Source of the DNA: Thermothelomyces thermophilus ATCC 42464 | Taxonomy: Eukaryota; Ascomycota; Sordariomycetes; Sordariales; Chaetomiaceae | DNA length: 64,000 bases | Reading direction: 5' to 3' | Assembly: GCF_000226095.1 (NCBI RefSeq) | Contig: NC_016476.1 | Location: 3,162,001-3,226,000, forward strand | In this document: positions 1 through 11,164 of the stretch, piece after piece | Position numbering within the stretch: position 1 is the stretch's first letter | Layout: each line of letters opens with the position of its first letter | Position numbers and translations under genes: made by a program | Notes under the pieces: model-generated | Told to the model about the DNA's origin: nothing | Seen by the model: only the letters and a program-made list of their open reading frames with translations | Database searches by the model: none

Positions 1-2848
1 GGAAGAAAAGGGGGCGGCCACTAGCATTGGCAGACCCTAGGCAAAAAAAGCTTTGTTTCGGATGAGGTTTGGTTGAGGGCAATATCCAGTAGCCTCGTAG
101 GATTGATGATTGAAGACTTCAACGTCACCCGCTTTCTCGCTGGTCGGCCGTGTCCGGATCCTGTTGCATGCCGCACGTGCGATGTCACTAGTCTTGTCTG
201 GGGTGTGGACAAATGCCCGGCTGTATTTCAGAGCACAAGTTAACGTTTGCTCTTCGCTCGTGCGGATCTTCGTATTAGTCCCATACTGGAAACAATCCTC
301 TGAAAGAACATGATCGTAACACGCCGATGGGCAAACAGCTTCGTCCTTTATCCCCTCGGTGAGTATACACCAGCACAGGCCTAGCCCTTCCCCTCTCCTG
401 ATGAAAAGTCCAACGGGAACCCCGACTGGAGGATTACCTCGCCCCTTTGCTTGCCATCGTGACAGCCTCTCTAGGTCGACCTGACCATCCATGGCTGGGA
501 ACCGAGCCGGGCATCTCGTTTGTGGACATGTTGGGCGAGTTCTCCCCACGAATGTCCCAACGTTGCATGATGGTACCAGTCGTGTACACCGATAAATTAA
601 TCGATCGGTCCAACGTACCAGGCTGGACCCCAGCTCAGGCGGCAAAGATGAAGACTACTTACTGCATAGAAACCGCCCAGGCGCACGACCAGGCGCATCT
701 TCCGCTCAGCGTACTTTGTTCTGGCAGGGATCTGGAGAATCCTGCCTTACCCGAAACCTGAAGTAGACCGTCCAACATACTAAGAGCCAGTACGAGTTTT
801 CTAGGCACCCGGCTCTCTGATATCGAATGACCGAATAGTATGCAGTCAAGGAGAAACAATATAAAGCGAACCAATAAGGTGGACCGTGCCGGAAGATGGT
901 TCGTCGCAGTGCAAGCACAATGAGGGTACCAATGGACAAGCTCAGATGTCTTATCTGAGCCCCAAGCTTATCGTTCTTTTCTCGACTGTTTATCTTTGAG
1001 GCGAGTGAAGCCTTCGTATTAGCCAGGTAATGATCATTGACAAGATAGGGGACGGTGTTATCCGGGTCTTGTCGAAACGGAGGCAAAAGCAGAAGATAAC
1101 CTTGCTCGTACCCAACAAGGACACGCTCAAACCGTTGAACATAGACACAGCACTAAAACTGCGCAGCTATCAGGGGTTCGTACCGAGTTGGAGTAAGTGT
1201 TCTGACTTGCATGGTTGATGTCGGATGCCTAGAGTAAAGCAGCAAGGGGTCTACCAGAGAGCGAACCGCAGAAATTCGCCTGAAAGAGAAGAACTTGGAA
1301 ACTCTGGTTCCCGCAGTTACCAGGAGGACGCTCACTGATCAAGTCATGGAATTGTAAGTGTTCCGCCAAGCGTACAAGCAGCTGGCTCATACCACTCTGC
1401 TCCCTCCTTGCGGCCTCGAAGACATCCCTCTCAAGCAGGGCTTGGCCCTCGCTCAGCACTCTGGAAGCTGGCGCGCCGAACACCTGCCACCGGGAGGAGA
1501 AGTAGTGATGGCGAGACAGTACTCGCAAATGGTCTCTTGCCGCGTTCTCCGAGGATGACAGGATGACTCCGTTCTCACGAACGCCGGAGCCGATGTGCCG
1601 AGACCTATCATGCCCGGGGCGCTCGGTCGCCCTGAGAGTCCAGTAATCACCTCAGAAAGGGTGTCATCAACCATATTTGAGCATCGATACCAGAAATCAA
1701 GCAGGCTTCCGCCGCTGGCCGAGCGTGTTGCCGCGCGTATACGTTGTGCACGAACAACATCATAGCAAAAAGTCAACGGGAAATAACCTAGACGGAAGTT
1801 TAGATGGAGCTCGCAAAGACCACGGAAGAGGAATCCAGTGCTATTTGCTGCCATGACACTCTGTTTTGCTTCACATTCGTCTGGGTCGAGACTTAGTCAT
1901 GGCGTGGACGGCGAGGAAGATGTTGTTGGTATGGCTGATCCCCTGATTGGAACCAAAAGAGCCCAGGTAACAAGCATGGGACTGGAGAAACGATGGAGAC
2001 AATATAAGATTCCAACCAAACCCCAAATGGGAGCAGAGGGTTGAACTCACGAGTCTTGAGGCACCGCGTACGTGTCCAAGATTGGACGCCTAGTCCCAAC
2101 ACTTCCGACACAGGCGGAGCATTGAACCAGAGTGTCAATGAATGACATTGAATGAAATGCACCATGGGCGCTAAATCCCACGCATATGCATTTACAGCGC
2201 TGTTCAACCATTTTGGTTAGCTTTAATGGTTCTCGGCAGGGTTGTGTACCCGTTGTGATTCTCGACTCGACCAGAGATAATTCGGAACCTCGCTGCAGAG
2301 TTGGGGCAATCGTGCCCCCACCTAGACTTGTAATCCCATTATGCGAGACATGTCTGTGTGCCAGGAATGCGCCTGCCCACCCTACAGACCACCTCCGAAG
2401 AAATGCTGGCGTCGCCTTGCATGAATTCCTGAAGACAGCCTTGCAGGCGACTTTTTGGGGAGCTATCGTTCGCGGCAACAACCCCTAACCCGGTAGAACT
2501 GGTTCCCACCGCGCTTGTGTTAGCTAGGTCTAAACATCAATGATATTTTCCAGGTCTTGTCTGCTCTCCCTAGACAAACCAACAAGCTAGGGCCGAGCCA
2601 GAGTGCATCGATCCTGTATGAGCGCACTGTTCGACGAATGTGAGCGAGAAGCGACAGAACGTCCAACAACAGTTTAAAAGCGTAAGCGTATTCAACTGGT
2701 AGAAATTGCGACAGCGTCCATCCAAACTTTTACCAACCAGCAGCTTCGGAACACCTCCAGAGCCTCTGGCGCGAATGAGCTAGGTCTCGGCAACACCGCG
2801 CGCAATGCTGTAAATCTGCCACATCCCAGCTCTTGGTGTTGGGGTATC
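1..2848. other. GC-balanced region with no recognisable gene
   Basis: I read both strands and could not support any gene here. Several open frames of 60-200 codons exist, the longest on the minus strand from 645 to 37, but their translations are rich in Cys, Trp and Arg without any domain, look like random sequence, and have no convincing splice partners. The base composition is like the neighbouring genes and unlike the RIP-mutated block downstream, so this is probably ordinary intergenic DNA or holds a divergent multi-exon gene I cannot recognise. The last part, up to about 2848, is likely the 3' flank of the FKBP gene. Confidence 0.5.
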
Positions 2849-3659
2849 TTAGAGTTCATTGTGCTCTTGAACATCATCGGTACCGGCAACCACGGTCTTG
2901 ATGGCCTCCGCGGCTCCGCTCACTGCGCCTGCAACCTTCTCGGCCACCTTTTGGCTAGACGAGGACGCAGGGCTATCAGCGGCGGGCTTCGTAACAATCG
3001 ACTCAGGTTGGGGAACACCCTCGATTCCCATCAACTCAGTCTCGAAAACTGCTCGGTGAAGAGGCGGTCAGCAAGAGAGCAGCAGCGATTGTGACTGTTG
3101 GGCCGGGGAAGGGAGGTGGGGTTCACGAGCGAAGAGAGGTCGTACCTAAGGTAGAGCCTGCTGGGATGGGACCGACGCTTCGATCTCCATAGCCGTAGCT
3201 CGGAGCAATGGTGAGGGTCCGTTTTTCGCCGATGCACATATCAAGCAAGCCCTCGTCCCAGCTAAGCCCAGTCAGAGTACGTTTTCCAAAAGGTGCTCAT
3301 TGCGTTCTCCGGGAGTATCTCACCCTCTAATCACCATCCCGGCCCCCAGCTTGAAGCTGAAAGGCGATCCGCGGTCGTAGCCTAGCACGGGCGATCCCAG
3401 TCAGCCCTAGTTCGATATCGGCGACACCAAGTCGAAGAATGCGCCTGACCAGAGGACAGGCGAGAGCGAACTCACTAGCATCGAATTTCTGGCCATTGGA
3501 TTGGAGAGTGCCGCGATAATGAACACTGATTCTGTCTCCCTTTTGGGTTTTCCTCTCGCACTCAACAGGGAGCGTCACGTCAATCTTCAGCTCATCAGAG
3601 GCCAGGGCGCCAACAGCAGCCGAGGCGAGCAGGAAAAATGACAAGAGGACGTGTTGCAT
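2849..3659 (-). CDS. FPR2: ER-luminal FKBP-type peptidyl-prolyl isomerase (FKBP2/FKBP22 type)
   Basis: Catalyses cis-trans isomerisation of prolyl bonds during folding in the endoplasmic reticulum. Four exons by my splicing: 3659-3476, 3381-3324, 3261-3146 and 3048-2849, with GT...AG introns in every case, giving 185 residues. Residues 1-20 are a clear signal peptide (hydrophobic, ending in VGALA). The FKBP fold covers about 38-133 and keeps the usual ligand-pocket positions: Tyr48 in VHYRG, Phe59-Asp60 in KFDAS, Phe69, Val78-Ile79 and Trp82 in VIRGWDEG, Tyr105 in SYGYGD and Phe121 in VFETEL. A low-complexity Ala/Ser/Lys-rich tail of about 50 residues follows and ends in HNEL, an ER-retrieval signal of the HDEL type reported for Neurospora FKBP22. 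The reading frame is open across all four exons. I infer that it is functional. Confidence 0.93.
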
Positions 3660-5371
3660 ATTGGAAGACGGGGCGGACGACGGGGCGGGACGGTGGTGAA
3701 TCGGGCGAAACCGCTGGGGCAGTCTCGGTGTATTATTTCGTGTAGGTAATAGGGTGTGCCCAGGCACTACGCCAGACAACAAGCGCAAATGTCGGGTGTG
3801 GTGGATGGCAGGCAGCAGGAAGGATAGAATGCCAATATGCCACCAGGCAGTGTTGGGATCCCGCCAGATCACCCAAAAGACACCTAGATTCGGTAGATCC
3901 TTGACGAAATGCAGGTCCCAGGACAGCCCCACAGCAGTTTAAACCGACTCTGAACAGGAATGCAAAACAGGCCCACACCATCCGGCAGCCACCATGCACT
4001 CAGCCCAGATTCGGCCCGCCAAAGGACAACAGCCACCTCTGGGCGATTCCTGAACGGAGCTCAACCATCGTCGCGCAGGCCATATCTACACAGCGATTGA
4101 GCGATCGTCATTGATGATAGAAGGCAACCATTGGATGACAATCATGGCTCACCCAGGACGCTCTCAGTGTACGAACGGGTGGGGCTTCTTGTTTATCACT
4201 GCAGGTTCCACTCTATTGGCTGATCAAGTTGATTGCTTAACTCGTATGTTCAGCAACAGCGCACCTCACTTATCGATCGCTGTCCGACTCTCGGTGTGTA
4301 GTCCTGGCAAGTTGTTCGTGTCTCCTCAAGCTGTTGGTCTGTGCAGCCTGGTGCCAGAGTGACTCACCCTCTCAGCCACACACAGTAGCAATCGCTGAGC
4401 TTCAGACTTGCCAGTTTGAGTCCTAGCAAAGACCTCCCAAGGCAGCAGCAGGCAGAAGGTTGCCCAACCACTCTGACCAACTCAGTTGCGCGGCCGATTC
4501 CAGCAGCCAACGAGATCGTCACAAACTCCGGCAGTCCAGATTCAATAGGTTTCAAGTTCATCATTCTGCTCCGGGATTGCCTGAGTTTCGAACGGTTGGC
4601 TTTGCCTCCAGGCTTCCAGGCATTCAACCCGGTAGGGGAAAGGTTTGAGCGGATTGGCTAGCCTCGACTGCCGGAGGCGGTCTTTGAGTTGCTGCGGGAG
4701 TTCTCGTACCTTGCATGAGGCTGTCGAAATCGCGATTCCATGTTTGTGTGAGGCGTGTGGCACAAACGAGCAACGTTGGAGCCGGTGTACCTGCTGATTG
4801 AAACCCAAAGGCCGCCGGTCCAAAGCTCCCAGAGGACTAGCCCCACGGTGACAACTCAAGCCCTTGATGGTCTCGCAGTTGAAAGGCAACTGTTCACCTG
4901 AGGCATTGACTCATCGGGTTCTCTCCACTCTGGTGCCTTTCTAGCCGTCTAGACAGGCAAGGCATCAGTGGCCTGCAGTCTGCCTGAGTGCCTCACCGAG
5001 AAGCTTCGCCCACCCCAAGCTCGCCTCACCGATTTTTTAAGGTCTATCCCAACTCGCCACGGTTCAGCGACAAAATGTCGCGGCATCGGCGTGTTCCGGT
5101 ACTTATATGAGGCCTGTCCCTTTTTTTGACGTGTCGAGTCTGCACCATGTTATATCATTAGCCTAGGGACGTCTCTCCAATCTTGCCGTGCAATAACGCC
5201 TTTGCCATCCTTTCATCATAAAACTTCGAGTTCAGTACCCAGCTCTCAATGCCTTCGAAACATAGTCCCCGGGCCGTCATTTTTCAGGGCAGCAGTCGTC
5301 GATCAACCTACAGGGCACCGGGGTCCACCTGCACCACGTTATCTTCACCACACTCCCAGATTATCTCCTCA
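3660..5371. other. Intergenic region between FKBP gene and a small plus-strand gene
   Basis: This holds the upstream region of the minus-strand FKBP gene and of the small plus-strand gene starting at 5372, so the two are divergent. I see no open frame with a recognisable domain; the frames at 4111-4362 and 4364-4661 are short and featureless. Composition is normal, with no RIP signature. An in-frame upstream ATG at 5249 could extend the small gene. Confidence 0.5.
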
Positions 5372-5635
5372 ATGGATTCCTCAAACGCTTCCCGGTCAAC
5401 TATCGAGGCACGGTATCGAACCGGTTCCTCAGGTAAATCTCCTCCTGCCTCGTTTAGCCACCATCATCAGGGGACTGACAGGTCTCTAGACACATTTTAC
5501 GTCGACGTCAAAGAGATTAAGAACCCGCGGGGCGGCCCGAATACTGTGATTGTCCAGCAGTACCGCCCAAACCCGGACAAGGATGAACCGAGGTCGTCAG
5601 ATCGGTATTCCGACGGCTACTACAGCAAGAAGTAG
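5372..5635 (+). CDS. Small hypothetical protein, probably one 57-nt intron
   Basis: I do not recognise the family. The frame from the ATG at 5372 to the stop at 5633-5635 is open both with and without a candidate intron at 5433-5489 (GTAAAT...CTAG). That intron is exactly 57 nt and has a good branch-like ACTGAC about ten bases before the 3' end, which is typical of short fungal introns. Splicing gives 68 residues. The C-terminal half has an orderly acidic/basic composition (DTFYVDVKEIKNPRGG, then VIVQQYRPNP, ending SDGYYSKK) and reads like real coding sequence. There is no signal peptide or membrane segment. An upstream in-frame ATG at 5249 would add 41 residues of poorer composition. Function is unknown; I infer a real gene from coding character and the intron only. 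Confidence 0.45.
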   Translation: MDSSNASRSTIEARYRTGSSGKSPPASFSHHHQGTDRSLDTFYVDVKEIKNPRGGPNTVIVQQYRPNPDKDEPRSSDRYSDGYYSKK

Positions 5636-6485
5636 CAACCAGGGCTGGGGGTATGCTCCCCCATGAAGCATGAGCGCTGTGGTCTAGAAGTGCCCTGTCT
5701 AGTATTATCCCTTTTTGGCGTCGGCTTGGTTGTTCATAGACGTTCACGGTTAGACGGTATCACCGAGGGAACCTGCAAAGCAGGCTTGCCTTCAGCAATG
5801 GGGTAATTGGGTCTAGAAGCTTTCGGTTATATTATAAGACTGGCGTTAATGGAGAACTTTTATGCCTATGCTATGGTTAGGGTGTCGGCCAAGTTCCTTT
5901 TCTTGTCTCTTTAGTAAACTACTAAGATCACTTCGGAGGTGTTGTGAGCGTGCCGTTTATTTGGGCTCCACAACCAAGCTTGGCGTGGGCAGAGCCCAAC
6001 AACATTCTCGAAACACCTGACTCCTGTCAATTCGGTCCTTGTCAAATTAATACTAGAATTGCTCGTGCCACTTTTACAAGCAATGAACCCTGCCGCTAGA
6101 GCTGTGTTTAAACAGGCATGCGCAACGCAGAGACGAATCGAGATATCACCCTAGCTGTTGATTGGCGAATGGAGATATTGCTCCCATACAAGTGGATAAC
6201 AGTCCTTTTCAGTGCAATAAGACCTTAACTGTATATCCGCTACCCCAACGTCATACTCCTGCCTTCCAAATGGCTAGAGTGTACACGTTGCCCGACATCA
6301 GAGAAGCCACCACAGCTAACGGCCTTGTACCGCGGGATATAAACCTATAGGAGAAGCTCCGGTTTTGGAGATATACGTCTCGCAGAACCTACGCAGGACC
6401 CTTGGCCTCGCCCCATTCGGGAGACCGCATTTATTCCGGGGTTCGATTTCCGGGGAACAAATAATCGGGTGAAAAGGCAGTTAGG
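5636..6485. other. Intergenic region, nothing recognised
   Basis: Lies between the 3' ends of the small plus-strand gene and the minus-strand RPEL gene, so it is a convergent intergenic space. I see no supported gene. A stretch at about 6433-6456 resembles a tRNA T-arm but lacks the rest of a tRNA. Confidence 0.5.
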
Positions 6486-6990
6486 TCAGGCACCGCCCTC
6501 TCGCTTTGCGTATTCCTCCTCAATCGCCTCGGCGTATTTATCGTCGGGAGCGCGCGGGTCTTCATGCAATACGCCGTCTCGGATCAGCGCTTCCGGGGAA
6601 GGCCGATGTGCAATCTTTTCGTTCAACGAATCGGCCCGCATGTGCCTCTCAAGCTGCACATACGTTTTGAACCAAGTCAGCCGGGTGTGCTTAACAAAGG
6701 CTACACTGACGGGGAGACGAGCCAAGGCCATTTCTCACTTGTTTTTGGTTCGCCTGAAGGCCCGGAGCGGCTGTTGAAGCAGGGAGAATGTTTCCTAGCG
6801 CAAAGGAATAGCGTTAGCCTAAACCTGAACAATTCGGGGGCAGGAAGGATGGCATACTGTCGACTAGTTCTTGACGGCCTGGCCGGTGGCTTAAATGAAA
6901 CTCAAGAGAGTTTTTCCGGGCGGGGCTAGACCGACTGGGCGAGATGGGCGTCTCGTCTATCAAGTTGACGTTCTCCTCACTGTCAGCCAT
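6486..6990 (-). CDS. RPEL-repeat protein
   Basis: Small fungal protein with two RPEL motifs; in animals such motifs bind G-actin, but the role of the short fungal proteins is not established. Three exons by my splicing: 6990-6858, 6794-6739 and 6653-6486, with introns of 63 and 85 nt, giving 118 residues. RPEL 1 is residues 28-50 (SLEFHLSHRPGRQELVD, then RNILP across the first splice junction). RPEL 2 is about 72-95 (SLNEKIAHRPSPEALIRDGV). The first junction restores the expected RNILP exactly, which supports the intron calls. The N-terminus (MADSEENVNLIDETPIS) and acidic C-terminus ending in YAKREGGA complete the protein. It is divergent from RTC5, 631 bp away. The actin link is known of the motif, not shown for this gene. 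Confidence 0.85.
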
Positions 6991-7621
6991 GATGCAATCG
7001 ATGTCCTGTGATACGCTTCTCGCGCTTTGCGGATCTGACACGGTTCGAGGGCTGGTCAGATACAAGCGAGTGCGCTGAGCCTGATGAGACTGGAGAGGGG
7101 ACAAAAAAGGTGTGGGCTATAAGGTCTTTTGTATTTGGGCAGAAGTGCAGGTCGGCGTAAGGCATAGCTCAAGCTTCTAGTTGGACCCTAATGCAGCTGC
7201 CAACTTCGAAGAGGAGGGGGTTCCATTTCCTAACAAGGAAACTAGCTGTGGATCCCGTATATAATGGAGTAATGTTGACGCAACAAGACCTTACCTGGCC
7301 TGCGGCTCGGGGCCGGGACCCCGCGTGCCCCACTTGCCCCCCGTTAATCCAGATAGTGAGTGTAAACATACATACATGTATGTACATACCTCTGACCTCT
7401 TGTGTTCCTTACATGAGCGAAGCCATGCTCAGCGTTAACTTCCATCTACCGTTGCTCGTCTGGACATATTACTTCTCAGCAATCGATCAGCTCCGAGTCC
7501 TGTCGCTAACTACCCAACCCCACCGTCCACTCAACCTCGGGAGGTGTTTCAACCCAAGCACATTTCGACGAATTACATATCGCTTCTCGCTCAATGCTTG
7601 CAATTCAATTTTCGTCCTACA
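6991..7621. other. Divergent promoter region of the RPEL gene and RTC5
   Basis: Shared upstream region of two divergent genes. Contains a CATA-repeat palindrome near 7369-7388 (CATACATACATGTATGTACA). Long pyrimidine-rich stretches near 7500-7620 precede the RTC5 start. I see no other gene here. Confidence 0.5.
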
Positions 7622-9581
7622 ATGGGGCAATCTTTATCCAATGAGAAGGCTGCTTCTCCCTCCCGCGAGGAGCTTGTGAAGCAATTAGTGAGCCCCCTCA
7701 TCGCAGCCAGCATTACTGGTCCACCGCTGTCAGCCATGGGCTCGATTTGACTCGTGGTGTGGGCAGGCCGGCAGATTTGCCCACAGGTGCTTCACATCCC
7801 TCGAGCTCTACTCCCTCCGTAATACTTTCGACCGCCTAGCCGACCAAGAGCAGAGTGTCCGATACCTGAAGGAAACCACCATGACTCGATTCCTTGAGAT
7901 ACCTGATACCCTTGGCGTGGGCCCGGTGCTTTTTCAGATGGTATCCTACCTTGGCGCCTTCCCTTTTTTCCAAGACGCCCCAGTTGTTCTCGGCCTGGAG
8001 CAGTTGATCATGGTTGTCACTGTCCTTACGGATAGATACCGGAAGGTTCTGGCCAGCAGTGGCATGGACCGGCGAAAGCTATTGTTTCGAAGCTTGGCTG
8101 TCTATGATCGCAAGTTTTCCGAGATGACTTCAAGCAGGCCGGTAAGGTTGAAGCAGGAGCACGATCAGGTGAGAACCGGCCAGGATAGGGACGCAGTCTC
8201 TACTGGCCGGTCGTTGTCAGGGTCGGTTGTTGACGAAACCGGAAACGATGAAGACCTCGGGCTCGACGACGACGAACTGGTCCTCGCGGCATTTGAATTG
8301 CTAGATTGCACCAAGCCCCCCAAGCATGGCGATGTGGCGATTACACATATCCATACGTCCTTCATTCCAACGGACAACTTTCGCAAGCTCGTCATGCTTC
8401 TTCTCTTGATCGCGCCGCTCGACGCTCAAGAAGGCCTATCACTGTATTCGAGCCGGTTGTCCGTCGATGAGTTGCAGAATCTCAGAGAGACGGCAGGCTG
8501 CATTCTTTCGGTGTTTCTCGACGTTGAACAAGCTCCCGGAGTCAATTTCTCGCGTTTCCTTGCTACTATACCAGCACTGATGCCGTATATGTTCGACGGC
8601 CTCGGTACTCTCTTCGAACACTTCCTCTTTCCTAAGAATCTGGACCTCCATCGCCACTCTGACGGACAGCATCAAACCGTCAACCTGCTCCAAGAGCCCG
8701 TCCAACCATTACTAGAGACTGATGGGTCGATAATGAAGCCCAACATCCTCTCCCAGATATCCTTCTTTATCCCCGGTTCGTCGCTCTTCCGCAAGCTCCG
8801 CCTCTTATACTCCGGCGACGAGGACGGTTTCAGCATGGGAAGCTTTGAATCGAAGGTTTTTAACTGGAGAGCCCCGACTATCCTGCTCGTGAGCGGGACC
8901 CGTCTTCCGGAGGAGGCACTTTATGCGCATTCAGGGCCTGCTTCGGTTTTTCTTTCAACGCTGCCCTCGCATCGACTCCCGCCAGACAACACCAACAGGG
9001 ACCAGCAGGGCAGGTTGACTTTCGGGGTATACCTGAATCAGCCCTGGAAGTACACCCACAAAGAAACATTTGGCGATGGAGAGACAATCTTGTTTCAGCT
9101 CCAACCGGTGCATGACGTCTTCCGCTCATCCACGGTAAACAAAAATTACGCATCATTCAGGAAGCCTTCAGCCTCTGTCCCATTGGGAGGGATATCGTTT
9201 GGCTGCCCCCCTCCACAGCCCAGCCAAACCTACCGCCGGTCCAACATTATGTCACTGGGGCCTGTCTCCCTAGTCCTCGAGGACAGCCTCGAATTCGGAT
9301 GCTTTACACACGATTACACGTCAAAGGGAGGCGCCTTCCGGACAAGTGTTGCCCGAAAATTTGACTTCCAAGAGCGCTTCGAGATCTCAAGCGTTGAGGT
9401 CTGGGGCTGCGGTGGTGACGAGGAGGCTAGGCATCAAGCCGAGCGTTGGGCATGGGAGGTTAGGGAAGCCGAGGCCAGGAGAAGGTTGAATCTCGGGACC
9501 GGCGACATCGAAGCCGACCGTGCCTTGTTGGAGATGGCGGGGCTGGTTGGAAGCAGCAGAAGTGGAGGAAGCATGGCGTAG
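7622..9581 (+). CDS. RTC5: TLDc-domain protein, RTC5 type
   Basis: Fungal TLDc-domain protein. In yeast, Rtc5 has been tied to telomere-capping genetics and to vacuolar ATPase regulation. Two exons: 7622-7687, intron 7688-7766 (GTGAGC...GGGCAG), 7767-9581; 626 residues. The first exon is only 22 residues. Splicing joins VKQL to AGRFAHRCFTSLELYSL, restoring the conserved N-terminal region. The start MGQSLS has Gly2 and Ser6, as in an N-myristoylation signal, which would fit membrane recruitment (inference). The helical N-terminal region runs to about residue 330. The TLDc domain is about 352-570: it opens with SQISFFIPGSS, holds FSMGSFESKVFNWRAPTILL in the middle and ends SVEVWGCGG. A charged helical tail of about 55 residues closes the protein. 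It converges with RCF1, 294 bp downstream. Confidence 0.9.
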
Positions 9582-9875
9582 AGAGACCTGACACCCAAGG
9601 GGGAGGATGCCTCGTGCTTAAACATGTGTATCCGCCAGCGGATTGGCCGGTTCGCTAGCGGAACTCGCCCTAACACACCCTCCCCGAAGTGGGTAAACCA
9701 GAGTTGAACCTTTAACGGCCTTACTACAAGAGTGGAATGAACTGGCGAAGAAGTTTGGACAAGTTCCATTTTTGACACTGAACGCCCTATGTTTGATGTA
9801 TCAAATACATATTACCTAAGCTCCGGACCGTAAGAACTTACATGAGAGGCCTTTGTGCAAAGGCCGGGGGCTATA

Positions 9876-10636
9876 TCAACGAGACCCTTCGGACCCGTGG
9901 CTTTGATCCTTTTTCTCCTTCCCGGGGTCTTCTGGTGCCTTGCTCGACCCGCCAAACCAACTTCCCAGAAAGCCCAGCAGCGCACTCTTAGATTCCTTCT
10001 GGCCGTCTGCTGCTTGGCTGGGTGGCTCGATTGCCCCCATCTGCGTCCCCTCACCCGCAACGGGCTTGGCTCGCTCCGATGCAGTTGCTGACTGTGATGC
10101 CACCCCCGCGGCTGCCGATTCATTCTTTGCTGCGCGCTCGGCTGCTCGCTTCCGTTTTTTGTCCATCATCTCCTGGAGAGCCTTCTCCTCCTCGTCACGG
10201 GCCTCTAGTTCCCTGATCCATTTCTGTCGCTTCTCCTCTGCCTCTCGCTGCTGCTTCAACTTCCACAACTCCCTTTGTTTGTTGCGGTCTTCGGCATAGT
10301 AGATACCGCCAGCAACCATGGCTAGCACAGTGAAGCCCTGCGCTGCGACACGGGCCCGGAACATCCTCTGGACGCCGTGATGGTCGCCGCGGCGCATCGC
10401 GCGGTACGCATTTGTGAATGCGGCAACGGTGAGGATGCAGCCAATCGGGACTAGCGGCTCCTCTTTGAGCTTTCGCAAGATTTTCTGGAAACCGGATTCA
10501 TTGTAGAAATCCCTGGTGAAACCTATATAAGCTCTTGTTCGCCCATAAACAAAGGAGGAACGGCATTCCAACTGGCTTACTCATTATCGTCAAAAGACGA
10601 CGGCAGTGGCCTGCCGGACAGAGGTCGGTCGGACAT
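9876..10636 (-). CDS. RCF1: Respiratory supercomplex factor 1 (HIG1 domain)
   Basis: Inner mitochondrial membrane protein that helps cytochrome c oxidase assemble and join respiratory supercomplexes. Two exons: 10636-10581 and 10512-9876, with an intron GTAAGC...CACCAG; 230 residues. The first exon encodes MSDRPLSGRPLPSSFDDN and the junction yields EDFYNES, the usual start of the HIG1 region. The HIG1 domain is about 20-95: EEPLVPIGCILTVAAF is the first membrane helix and GFTVLAMVAGGIYY the second. Between them residues 67-77 (QRMFRARVAAQ) fit the fungal QX3RXRX3Q motif exactly. A long charged coiled coil (about 92-150) and a low-complexity tail follow, as in fungal orthologues. It is divergent from ILV1, with 692 bp between start codons. 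Confidence 0.93.
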
Positions 10637-10835
10637 CCTTAGCGGTCGATCTGAGTACTTTAAAGCCGATAGGCGGGCTTGGGCATTCGGAAACGTGTTT
10701 GAGTTGCCGTGCTGTGGTCGTGGCCAACGCGCTGGTATGGTGGAAGCTTCATGTCGCTCATGCACGCACGGGAGAATCTTGGCACTGCGCCAAGTGGTGG
10801 AGTCATGTATGACCTGACGTAGTACGTGCAGTACG

Positions 10836-10852
10836 TACGGATGTAATCCGTA
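10836..10852. promoter_or_regulatory. CGG-N7-CCG palindrome, copy 1
   Basis: TACGGATGTAATCCGTA: arms ACGGAT and ATCCGT are perfect inverted repeats around GTA. CGG...CCG half-sites with fixed spacing are the classic target shape of fungal Zn2Cys6 regulators. Which regulator binds is unknown. Confidence 0.45.
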
Positions 10853-10910
10853 TAGTAGTAATATACAGACCACTCCCAGTCGATTCTCCCTGTCTCTGAC
10901 ACGGCACATG

Positions 10911-10927
10911 TACGGACGTAATCCGTA
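10911..10927. promoter_or_regulatory. CGG-N7-CCG palindrome, copy 2
   Basis: TACGGACGTAATCCGTA, identical to the copy 75 bp upstream except for one T-to-C change. The same spacing of CGG and CCG is kept. The repetition makes a chance palindrome less likely. Confidence 0.45.
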
Positions 10928-11110
10928 CTATTATAAACGTGCGCTAGTACACGTACCTCGAAGTATCGGCGGTGTTAGTACGAAAGCTCATGTACCTGAC
11001 GCGTGGAGCTTGCGAGCTCAGCAAGTGCTACCATGCGGTAGAACACGGTTCAGTAATATTCATCACATTCCTACCAGGGAGCGGCCAAGCTGATGATTGT
11101 ATCAACGGAG

Positions 11111-11130
11111 AGTATTCTGTACCGAATACT
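11111..11130. repeat. Inverted repeat AGTATTC-N6-GAATACT
   Basis: Perfect 7-bp arms around TGTACC, about 200 bp upstream of the ILV1 start. It could be an operator-like site or chance. Confidence 0.35.
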
Positions 11131-11158
11131 GCGAAGATCGGACAGTTACGTGCACGAA

Positions 11159-11164
11159 TGACTC
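11159..11164 (+). promoter_or_regulatory. Possible Gcn4/CPC-1 site (TGACTC) upstream of ILV1
   Basis: ATGACTCG lies 165-170 bp before the ILV1 start codon. TGACTC is the core of the site bound by the general amino-acid control activator (Gcn4 in yeast, CPC-1 in Neurospora), and amino-acid biosynthesis genes such as ILV1 are usual targets. A 6-bp match alone is weak; the position and gene make it plausible. Confidence 0.4.

Noticed and set aside
37-645. 202-codon open frame on the minus strand
   Set aside because: No domain, random-like composition rich in Cys/Arg/Trp, and no splice partners. Chance frames of this size occur in GC-balanced DNA.
6433-6456. tRNA T-arm-like sequence (CCGGGGTTCGATTTCCGGGG)
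   Set aside because: The loop has eight bases, there is no matching acceptor strand about 50-70 bases upstream and no anticodon arm.
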